A stretch of 64,000 nucleotides of DNA from Kitasatospora acidiphila (GTDB lineage: Bacteria > Actinomycetota > Actinomycetes > Streptomycetales > Streptomycetaceae), in the NCBI RefSeq assembly GCF_006636205.1, contig NZ_VIGB01000003.1, positions 372,001-436,000 of the forward strand, written 5' to 3'. The notes under the pieces are model-generated. The model had not been told where the DNA came from. It ran no database searches and worked only from the letters and a program-made list of their open reading frames with translations. Made by a program: the position numbers and the translations under genes. Below, in pieces: positions 24,785-34,800 of this stretch; position 1 is the first letter of the stretch, and every line of letters begins with the position of its first letter.

Positions 24785-27700
24785 TTGCCGACGATACCCA
24801 CCTCCCCTGCGACCATCAGCAACCACCGCGGGCCTCGGCACGGCGCCGACGGATCGGCGGCGGCCCGCCCGGACGACGCGCAGCCGCTCTCGTTCGCGCA
24901 GCAACGGCTCTGGACGTTGGCTCAGTTGACCGGGGCCGGCGAGGCCTACAACGAGTCGGTCGTGCACCGGCTGCGCGGGCCGCTGGACCGTGGTGCGCTG
25001 GCCCGGGCGCTGGACGCGATCGTCGTTCGGCACGAGGTGCTGCGGACTCGCCTGGTCCCCGTGGACGGCGAGGTGCGCCAGTGGATCGATCGGTCGGACG
25101 TCGGGTTTCCGCTCCTGACGGACGATCTGACCGGTGTTCCCGATCCCGAAGCGCGGCTGACCGCCCTGCAACACGCGGAAGCCACCGCGCCCTTCGATCT
25201 GGCCAGCGGCTCGCTGGCCCGTGGCCGCCTGGTCACCTTGGCCCCGAACCATCACGCCTTGCTGCTCACGATGCACCACGCGGTCTTCGACGGAACGTCC
25301 ATGGACGTCATGATGCGTGAACTCACCGCGCTCTACTCGGCGTTCATCCGTGGCGAAGACGACCCTCTGCCGCCGTTGCCGCTCCAGTACGCCGACTACG
25401 CCCGCCGGCAGCGCGAGTGGATGGACGGCGAGGAGCAGGCCGCCCAGGCCGCGTACTGGCAGCAGAACCTGGTCGGCGTCCCACCCCTGCTCGAACTGCC
25501 GACCGACCGGCCCCGCCCGCCCGAGCAGGACTACCGTGGCGGCCGGGTGGCGATCAGCCTGGACGAGGAGCTGACGGCCGGCCTGCGCACGCTCGCTCGG
25601 CGGCACGGCGGCACCCTCTTCGTCGCCGCGCTGACCGGCTGGTCCCTGGTGCTGTCCCGGCTGGCCGGCGAGACCGACATCGTGGTCGGCGTACCGACGG
25701 CGAACCGCCGCAGCCGTGACCTGGCCGGGCTCATCGGCTTCTTCGTCAACTCGCTTGCCGTACGCGTCGACCTGTCCGGTGCACCGACGGTCTCGACCGC
25801 GCTTGGCCGGACCCGCGCCGCCGTCCGCGGGGCATTGGACCACCAGGACCTGCCGTTCGAGCGGGTGGTGGAGTTGGTCAACCCGCCGCGCAGCATCGCC
25901 CATTCACCACTGTTCCAGACCATGTTCGCCTGGCAGCCGTCGCGCAGCGGCCTGCTGGGCCTGCCGGATGTCGAGGCTGCGCCCCTCGACATCCCGTTCG
26001 CCTCCGCCAAGTTCGACCTCGCGCTGTCGCTGGCCGAGGAGGACGGCCGGCTGGTCGGCCATCTCGACTACGCCACCGCCCTGTTCGACCACGGCACCGC
26101 CGAACGCTACGCGGGCTACCTGCGGCGGGTGCTGGCCCAGATGGCGGAGGAGCCCGGCCGGCAGGTCGCGGATCTCGCGCTGATGGACGCGGCCGAGCGC
26201 CACCGGCTGCTCACGGACTGGGACGCGACCCAGGGCGCCGAAGCGGTGCCACCCTCCGGGCTCGGCGGCCTGATCGAACGTTTCGAGGCGCAGGTACGGG
26301 CCCGCCCGGACGGACCGGCGCTCGTCTGTGGCGGTGAGCAAACCGACTACGCCGCGCTGGAGCGCCGCGCCAACCGGTTGGCGCACGCGCTGATCGCGCG
26401 CGGGATCGGACCCGACCAGGTGGTCGGCCTGCACGCCGGGCGGTCCACGGAGCTGGTCGTCGGCGTCCTCGGCATCCTCAAGGCGGGTGCCGCCTTCCTC
26501 CCGCTCGACCCCGGCCAGCCGACCGAGCGGCTGACCGCCATGGTGGCGGACGCTGCACCGGCCCTGGTCATGAGCACCGTTGGCGCTGTGGACGGCTGGC
26601 AGGACCTTCGCACGGTCGAGGCGGAGGCCGTCCGTGACGACGCCCCCGCAGTCGCGGTGAGCCCCTCGCACCTGGCCTACGTGCTCTACACCTCGGGCTC
26701 CACCGGCCGCCCCAAGGGCGTCGCGGTGACGCACGGCAGCGTGCTCAACCTCCTCGACACCTGGCTCGCCCGGTTCGGCGCGACCCCCGGCGAGGCGACC
26801 TCCGCCTGGTCCAGCATCGGCTTCGACGCGACGATCCACGAGATCCTGCTGCCGCTCACCACGGGTGCCGTGCTGCACATCGTCCCCGACGACCTGCGCG
26901 CCGACCCCGGGGCGCTGCTGGACTGGCTGCGCCGGCACCGCGTCGTGCAGGCGTTCCTGCCCCCGGCGTACATCCGGTGGATCGACGAAGCCCCCGAGGA
27001 GCGCCTGGCGGGTCTGGCCCTGCGCCAGTTGCTGACCGGGGTGGAGTCCCTCCCGGAGATCGCGCTCCACCGCATGACGCGGGTGCTGCCCGGCCTGCGG
27101 ATCTGCTACGGGTACGGCCCCACCGAGAGCACGCTCTACTGCACGTCCTACACCGACCCGCAGCCCCTCGACCGGCCTTGCCCGATCGGCCGACCGTTGG
27201 GCAACACCCGCCTCTACCTGCTCGACGAACGGCTCCGGCTCGTCCCCGCCGGGGTCACGGGCGAGCTCTGGACCGGCGGCGCCGGACTCGCCGCGGGCTA
27301 CCTCAACCGGCCGGACCTGACGGACGAGCGGTTCCTCCCCGACCCCTTCGTGCCGGGCGGGCGCATCTACCGCACCGGCGACCTCGCCCGTCGGCTTCCG
27401 GACGGCAACGCCGAGTTCCTGGGCCGCCGTGACGACCAGGTCAAGCTCCGCGGCTTCCGGATCGAGCCCCGCGAGGTGGAGGCGGCGCTGCTGGCCGTGC
27501 CCGGTGTGCGTGAAGCGGCCGTCCTCGCCGACCGCGACGAGGCCGGCGAACTGCGCCTGGTGGCCGCCGTCGGCCAGGGCGGCGCCCGGCCGCGACAGCC
27601 GCACGAGTGGCGCGCCGCGCTGGCCGAACGGCTGCCGGACTACATGGTTCCGGCGCTCTTCGTCGAACTGCCCGCGCTGCCGCGGGGCCGCAGCGGCAAG

Positions 27701-28807
27701 CTGGACCGCGCCGAGCTGCTGCGGCAGGCCCGGGCGGCCGTGCCCCAGCAGGTCAACACGGCCACCCCGCGCGACCACGTCGAGATGGCCCTCTACCGCA
27801 TCTGGAAGCGCGTGCTGCTGCACCCCGCGATCGGCATCACCGACAACTTCTTCGAGATCGGCGGCACTTCGATCTCCGCCATCAAGGTGGCGGATGCCGT
27901 CCGCGAGGAGTTCGGCGACAGCCTGCCCATCCGTGACGTCATCGCACACCCGACGATCGAGGCACTGGCCGAGCGCCTGCGCACCGGCGCGGCCCGGCAG
28001 CGGAGCGGAAGCCTGATCGAGTTCCGTGCGGGCGACGGACGCCGGCGGGTGGTCTGCGTCCACCCGGCCGGCGGCACCGCCTTCTGCTACCTGTCGCTCG
28101 CCGCCGCGCTGCCGGAGGGGATCGGCGTGTACGGCATCCAGTCCCTGGGCCTGGACCCCGGCGAAACGCCGCTGCCCACGGTCGAGGCCATGGCTCGGCA
28201 CTACCTGGAGCTGGTCGGACCGCGCGCGGACGAGTCCCTGGTGCTGTGCGGGCTGTCCTACGGCGGACTGGTCGCCCATGAGATGGGACGGCTGCTGGCC
28301 GAGGCCGGGCACCCCCGGTTCAGCGTGGTCCTGCTCGACACGCGCGGCACCGACGACCCGCAGGAGCGGGCCGCGATCGAGCCCGTCGACGCGGCGGACT
28401 TCCGCGAGAAGCTGGTCAGGTTCAACGGGATGTACCCGGGTATCGAGGACGACCAGATCGAGCGGTACTTCCGGATCTACAACCACAACCGGATGTCGGC
28501 CCGCGACTATCCCGTACCGCCGTCACCGGCCCGGCTGGTGTTCGTCCAGGCATCCGAGGGCGGCGGGGACGAGGCGGTGGAGCGCGAAGCCCGCGCGTTC
28601 TGGCAACGGCGGGCCAGTGGCGGCCTGTTGGTGGAGCCGGTGGGCTGCGGGCACTGGGACATGCTGGAGAGCGACGCGGTGCCGCGGATCGCCGAGCTGA
28701 TCACGGCGGAACTGCTGCGGGCGCCGGACCCGGCCTCCCCCCTGCCGTCGCCACGCCACCGTCTCCGGGCCTCGACCGGCGGCCTGCACACCGCGCGGGA
28801 GGCGTGA
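24785..28807 (+). CDS. nonribosomal peptide synthetase, C-A-PCP-TE
   Basis: The 1340-residue synthetase has a condensation domain (SFAQQRLW at about 36; active HHAVFDG at about 164), an adenylation domain (YTSGSTGRPKG at about 635; YGPTES at about 778; YRTGDL at about 863; SGKLD at about 972), a carrier domain (FFEIGGTSI, phosphopantetheine Ser near 1030) and a type I thioesterase (GLSYGG near 1157, GCGHWDM near 1288). My hand-aligned specificity code is D-A-H-F-L-G-G-L-Y-K, which I cannot assign. The TTG start with GAGGAAAG upstream is the only start before the C domain. The stop overlaps the next gene by GTGA. A single extending module with its own TE next to a larger TE-terminated protein is unusual. 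Confidence 0.95.
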   Translation: MPTIPTSPATISNHRGPRHGADGSAAARPDDAQPLSFAQQRLWTLAQLTGAGEAYNESVVHRLRGPLDRGALARALDAIVVRHEVLRTRLVPVDGEVRQWIDRSDVGFPLLTDDLTGVPDPEARLTALQHAEATAPFDLASGSLARGRLVTLAPNHHALLLTMHHAVFDGTSMDVMMRELTALYSAFIRGEDDPLPPLPLQYADYARRQREWMDGEEQAAQAAYWQQNLVGVPPLLELPTDRPRPPEQDYRGGRVAISLDEELTAGLRTLARRHGGTLFVAALTGWSLVLSRLAGETDIVVGVPTANRRSRDLAGLIGFFVNSLAVRVDLSGAPTVSTALGRTRAAVRGALDHQDLPFERVVELVNPPRSIAHSPLFQTMFAWQPSRSGLLGLPDVEAAPLDIPFASAKFDLALSLAEEDGRLVGHLDYATALFDHGTAERYAGYLRRVLAQMAEEPGRQVADLALMDAAERHRLLTDWDATQGAEAVPPSGLGGLIERFEAQVRARPDGPALVCGGEQTDYAALERRANRLAHALIARGIGPDQVVGLHAGRSTELVVGVLGILKAGAAFLPLDPGQPTERLTAMVADAAPALVMSTVGAVDGWQDLRTVEAEAVRDDAPAVAVSPSHLAYVLYTSGSTGRPKGVAVTHGSVLNLLDTWLARFGATPGEATSAWSSIGFDATIHEILLPLTTGAVLHIVPDDLRADPGALLDWLRRHRVVQAFLPPAYIRWIDEAPEERLAGLALRQLLTGVESLPEIALHRMTRVLPGLRICYGYGPTESTLYCTSYTDPQPLDRPCPIGRPLGNTRLYLLDERLRLVPAGVTGELWTGGAGLAAGYLNRPDLTDERFLPDPFVPGGRIYRTGDLARRLPDGNAEFLGRRDDQVKLRGFRIEPREVEAALLAVPGVREAAVLADRDEAGELRLVAAVGQGGARPRQPHEWRAALAERLPDYMVPALFVELPALPRGRSGKLDRAELLRQARAAVPQQVNTATPRDHVEMALYRIWKRVLLHPAIGITDNFFEIGGTSISAIKVADAVREEFGDSLPIRDVIAHPTIEALAERLRTGAARQRSGSLIEFRAGDGRRRVVCVHPAGGTAFCYLSLAAALPEGIGVYGIQSLGLDPGETPLPTVEAMARHYLELVGPRADESLVLCGLSYGGLVAHEMGRLLAEAGHPRFSVVLLDTRGTDDPQERAAIEPVDAADFREKLVRFNGMYPGIEDDQIERYFRIYNHNRMSARDYPVPPSPARLVFVQASEGGGDEAVEREARAFWQRRASGGLLVEPVGCGHWDMLESDAVPRIAELITAELLRAPDPASPLPSPRHRLRASTGGLHTAREA

Positions 28808-31800
28808 TGCGAACCACGACCGAACCCGTCGCCGTACCGCCCGTCACGGGCCTCGCCCAGGGTGTGCACGCGTGGGCGCTGCGGACCCCCGGCGCGCTCG
28901 CGCTGGCCGACGGCGACCGGCTGCTCGACTACGCCGCCCTGGACGCGGCCGGCGCGGCGGTGGCCGACGGGCTGCGCCGCAGCGGAGTCCGGCCCGGCCA
29001 GGCGGTGGCGGTCCACCTCCCCCGCTCCTGGCAGCTGGTCTGCGCCATGCTCGGCATCATCCGCCTCGGCGCCATGGTCGTGCCGCTCGACGCTCAGAGC
29101 CCGCCGGAACGCCGTCGTCACATCCTGACCGACTCCGGCGCTGTGGCACTGATCCACGCGGCCACCGCGCCGGAGGGCCTGCCGGACGGCGTACGGGCCC
29201 TCCCGCTGGCCGCCCTGCTCGCCCACCGCGCCGCCCCCGAGGCCCCGTTCACCGGCTCGCCGGTCTCGTTCCTCTTCTACACCTCCGGAACCACCGGCCT
29301 CCCCAAGGGAGTCGAGGTGACGGAGAGCGGCGTGCTGCGGCTGGCCCGCCCGGGGTACATCGACCTGGAGCAGGGTGCCCGCTACTCCTGCATGTCCAAC
29401 CCCGCGTTCGACGCGCTGAACTTCGAGGTGTGGGCGCCGCTGCTGACCGGCGGCTGCTGCGTGATCCTGGCTGACGCGGACGTCCAGACCCCGGAGCGGC
29501 TGGCGGCGGCTGTGCTGCGCGAACGGATCGACACCCTCTTCGTCACCGTGGCGCTCTTCAACGCCGTGGTGGACGCCGTCCCCGACTGCTTCGCCGGTGT
29601 GGGGCAGGTGCTGGTCGGCGGCGAGCAGCTCAACGCCCGTGTGATCCGCCGCTGGTACCGCCACAACGCGGACAGCCCGACCCGGCTGCACAACGTGTAC
29701 GGCCCGACCGAGACCGCCACCTTCGCGCTGTGCCACCCCATCCCCCGGGACTTCGGCGCGGACGTCGTCCCGATCGGGCGCCCGCTGCCCGACACCCGGG
29801 CCGTCCTCGTCGCAGCGGGCAGCGAGCGGCAGGCCGCACCCGGCGAGGTCGCCGAACTCCACCTGGCCGGAGCCGGTCTGGCGGCCGGCTACCGCAACCT
29901 GCCCGAGGAGACAGCACGGCGCTTCGTCCGGCTGCCCTGGTACGACGACGGCCGTGAGCTCCACTACCGGACCGGCGATCTGGTCCGCGCCGATGCCGAC
30001 GGCGTCGTGGAGTACGTCGGACGCGCCGACCGCCAGGTGAAGGTCCGCGGCTTCCGGATCGAACCCGGCGAGCTCGAACGGCAGATCGTCAAGCACCCGG
30101 CCGTGCGGCAGGCGTACGTCTGCACCCGCCGCGACGACGAGTACGGTCCGAACGAGCTGCTCGCCTACCTCGTGCCCGACGGCGAGCTGACCTTCGAGGA
30201 GTTCGACCGTCACCTGGCGAGCGGGCTGCCCGCCTACATGCGGCCCCACCACCTCTACCTGCTCGACGCGCTGCCGCTGAACGCCAACGGCAAGGTGGAC
30301 CAGGCCGCGCTGCTGGACCGCGACGACCAGCCCTGGCGACCGACGACCGGCACCGGCCCCGCCGCCACCGCCTGGCAGCGTGAGGTGCTGGAGCTGGTGG
30401 CGCAGGTGCTGGGGATACCCGACCCCCGGCTCGACGACGGCTGGACCACGGTCGGCGGTGACTCGCTGAAGGCGCTGCGGCTGCGGTTCGAGGTCAGGCG
30501 CCGCTGGGACTGCGACCTGCCGCAGTCCTCGGTTCTGCGGGGGGACTTCGCCTCGCTCGCCGAGGCCGTCGCCGCCGCCCGCGCCGGCGGGCAGGCGCAG
30601 TATCCCGTACCGGCCGGGCCCACCCTGGCCCGCACCGCGCCGGCCACCAGCGAGCAGCAGCGGCTGTGGCTCTTCCAGCAGCGCTCGCCACGCTCCCGCG
30701 CCTACGACGTGACCTGCGCCGTGCGGATCGACGGCCCGGTGGACGCCGCGGCTCTGCGGCAGTCGCTACGGCGTCTGGTGGTCCAACACCCGGCGTTGCG
30801 CACCGGGTTCGAGGCGACGCCCGAGGGCCTGCGCCAGACGGTGGGCGAGCCGTACGACCCCTGGACCGACCCCGGCACCGCGACGCCCGACGACGAGAGG
30901 GGCCGACGGGCCTTCGCCGACGAGTTCTTCGCCCTCCCCTTCGACCTGTCCCGGCCGCGGATGCTGCGCACCTGCTGGCTGCCGCAGGACGGGGGCGGCG
31001 TCCTCCTGCTCCACCTCCACCACATCGCTGTCGACGGCTGGTCGCTCAACGTGCTCTTCCGTGACCTGTCGGCCGGGTACGAGCACGCTCTGAGCGGCGA
31101 GCACGAACCGCACCAGGTGCAGCCCGCCCTCACGCCGCTCGACTACGCGCGCTGGCAGGCCGAGTGGTCCACCCACCCGGGCTACCGCGCACAGCGCGCC
31201 GAACTGCACGCGCACTACGCCGGGTTGGGCGAAGCCGCCGAGCCGCTGCAGCCGAGCCCCGCCCACCCGTCCTTGGAGGGCCGGCTGCTGCACACCACGC
31301 TGGACGTGGTGCGCCGCTCCCACATCGACCGGCTCTGCGCCGAACTCGGCCTGACCCGCTTCCAGTTGCTGCTGGGCGTCTTCGCCTGGAGCCTGTACGC
31401 CGTGACCGGCCGGACCAGACTGCGGGTGGCAACTCCGGTGGCCAACCGGCCGCTGCGGGAGTTCGAGGCGAGCGTCGGCATGTTCGCGAACACCGTGCTG
31501 CTGCCGCTGACCCTCACGCCCGGCGAGGAGCTGCGCGGCCAACTGCGGTGCCTGGGCGCCGCAGTGCACGAGGTGCTGGACCGGCAGGACGTCATGCTCT
31601 CCGACGTGCTGGCCGACCTGGGCCCGGCGGCGGGGTCGTCACCGTTCGACGTCCTCTTCGTGCAGGAGAACACCGACTTCGGGGCGCTGGCCCTGCCGTC
31701 CTGCGCCGCCCGCCCGCTGTGGTGGGCGCCGGCCGAGGCCAAGTGCCCCATGACCCTGTTCGTGGTGGAGCGCGACGGCGACCTGGACTGCCTGTGGGAG

Positions 31801-34800
31801 TACGCCGCCGACCACTTCGACGCCGCCCAGGTCGAAGCGATGGCCGGGCTGTTCCGGCGCGGCCTGGACCTGCTCGCCGCCGACGAGCCCGTCACCGTGG
31901 CCGAGTTGGCCGCCCCCTACCGCGACAGCCTGCCGCAGCACGGCGACGGCCCGGCGTCGGAGTTGACGTACCGGACCGTGGCCGAGGGCTTCGCCCGGCA
32001 GGTCGCCCGGACCCCGGCGGCGGACGCCCTGAACGACGGTCTGCGCACGCTGAGTTACGCCGAACTCGATGCCCACGCGGCCGCGCTCGCCGCCGAACTG
32101 CGGTCGGCGTACCCGGCACCGGAGGTGGACGACCGCCCGCGCCGCGTCGCGCTGTACTTCGAGCCCTGCGTCGAGCACGTGGTGGCACTGCTGGCGCTCG
32201 CTCGCCTCAACCTGACGATCGTGCCGCTCGACCCGTCCTACCCTCCGCACCTGCTGCGGCTGATCCTCGAACAGGCGCAGCCGCTGTGCGTCCTGCTGCC
32301 GCCGGGCGGTGAAGCGGCGTTCGACGCTGTCGACCCGGGCGGCGTGACACGGCACCCGGTCACGCTGGCGCCGGTGCACCGGCCCGTGCCCGCCCTCCCG
32401 CCACACGACGGCACCCGGCCGCTGTACACCCTCTTCACCTCGGGCTCCACCGGGACTCCCAAGGGCGTCCAGGTGTCGGACCGGACCCTGTGCAACCTGC
32501 TCCAGTGGCAGGCACAGGCGGGCGGCCTCGGGGCGCCCGCCGTGACCCAGCAGTTCTCCATGCTCTCCTTCGACGTCTCCTTCCAGGAGATCTTCGGCAC
32601 GCTCTGCGGAGGCGGCTGCCTGCACCTGGTGCGGCCCGGCTGGCGGCAGGACGGGCCCGCCCTGCTGGCGCAGCTGGAGTCAGCGGGGGTGGAGCGCGTC
32701 TTCATGCCCTACGTGGCCCTGCAACTCCTCGCCGAACACGCCGTCCACCTCGGCCGCTATCCCACTCGGCTGCGTGAAGTGGTGACCGCGGGTGAGCAGT
32801 TGGTCTGCACACAGGCCATCCGCCGCTGGTTCGCCGGCCTGTCGGGCGCCCGTCTGTTCAACCACTACGGCCCGACCGAGACGCACGTGGTGAGCAGCCT
32901 GTGCCTCGAAGGCGACCCCGCCCGCTGGCCGGATCGCCCGGCCATCGGCCGGCCCGTGGCCGGTGCGGTGCTGCGCGTGGTGGACGAGGCGGGCCGAGCC
33001 GTCCCGGCCGACTGCCCCGGCGACCTGCTCATCGGTGGCACGATGGCCGAGCGCTGCTACCTCGGCGAGGGCGCACCGTTTGACGAGCGCTTCGTCGAAC
33101 TGCCGGGCCTGGGCCTGTTCTACCGTAGTGGCGACCGGGCCCGCTTCGACCGGCAGGGTCTGCTGCACTATCTGGGCCGCGACGACCAGCAGGTCAAACT
33201 GAGCGGCCACCGGCTGGAGTTGGGCGAGATCGAGGTGGCCCTGCTGCGGCATCCGGAGATCGTCAACGCCGTGGTGGCACGCGACGGCAAGCTGCTGGTG
33301 GCCTGCTTCCAGTCTCGCGGCCAAACCCCCACGGCCGGGGAACTCACCGCTCACCTTGGCGCGTTGCTACCCGCCCACGTACGGGTCGACCGCTTCCGGC
33401 GACTGGAGGCCCTGCCCCGAACCCCCAGCGGCAAACTCGACCGTGCGGGGGCCCTGCGCTCCCCGGGCGAGGAGCTGCGCGGACGGGCGGGTGGCACCCC
33501 GGTGCTGTCGGAGCGCGAAGCCCGACTGGCCGAGGCGTTCGAAGCGGTGACCGGTGCGGCCATCACGCCCGACCAGTCGTTCTTCGACGCGGGTGCGTCC
33601 AGCCTGACGCTGATGCGCTACCACCTGTACTGCACAATGGAGTTGGGGCTACGCTTCACGGTCGCCGAGCTGTTCGAGCACGTCACCGTGCGGCGGTTGG
33701 CCCGGTTCCTCGACGGGCCGGTGCGTTCGACCGGTAGCACCGTCGACGCCACGGGCGTGCAGGCCGACGCCGTGGCTGGTGACGAACCGATCGCGATCAT
33801 CGGCATGGCCGCCCGCCTCCCCGGAGCCCCGGACCTTGCCGCCTTCTGGGAGCTGGTGAGCGCCGCGGGCCGGGGCATCGAGCACTTCGACGCGGCGGAC
33901 GGCCTGGTCGGGGCGCGAAGCCAGCTGGACGGACTGCTGGCCTTCGACCCCGACCACTTCGGCATCAGCCGCTACGACGCCCGGCTGATGGACCCTCAGC
34001 AGCGCCACCTGCTGATGGCCTGCACGCAGGCGCTGGCCCACGCCGGAATCCACGATCCGTCGTCGGGTCCGCGAGTCGGCCTGATCGCCGGGGCGGGCGA
34101 GAACACGTACTTCCAGAGCATGCTGCGGGAGGCCGACCCACGGTGGCTGCCCGACGGCTTCCGGCTGGCCCTGCACCACGAGAAGGACTTCCTCGCCACC
34201 AAGGCCGCCTACCACCTCGGGCTGACCGGCCCGGCCTTCACCGCCCAGGCCGCCTGCGCGAGTTCGCTGGTCGCCGTCCATCTCGCGGCGGGCCTGCTCC
34301 GCCAGGGCGACGCCGAGGTGATGCTCGCCGCAGGTGTGCTCGCCGACCCGACCCTGACCGGCGGCTACCACTACCAGCCCCAGCACATCTTCTCCGTGGA
34401 CGGCCACTGCCGGCCCTTCAGCGACGACGCGACCGGCACGATCGGTGCCAGCGGCGTCGGCGTGGTGGTGCTCAAGCCGCTGCGACTCGCCCGGCGCGAC
34501 GGCGACACCGTCTACGCGGTGATCACCGGATCCGCACTGAACAACGACGGTTCCGACAAGCTCAGTTACAGCGCACCCTCACTCGCCGGCCAACGTGAGG
34601 TGATCCGCGCCGCCCTGCGCCGCAGCGGTCGCACCGGCGCGGACCTCGCCTACGTCGAGGCCCACGGCACCGGCACCCGCCTGGGCGACCCGGTCGAAGT
34701 CGACGCCCTACGGCAGGCGTTCGACATCGCCGAGTCCGGCCGCTGCGCGCTGACCTCGGTCAAGAGCCAGATCGGCCACCTGGGCGCCGCCGCCGGCGTG

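Noticed and set aside
25904..28486. 860-codon open frame antisense to the first NRPS
   Set aside because: Composition is Gly/Arg/Val-rich without domains; it mirrors the codon bias of the sense gene. The same applies to 34708-36870, 9781-11271, 44410-46389, 41752-43206 and the plus-strand frames at 4627-5670 and 5735-7744.
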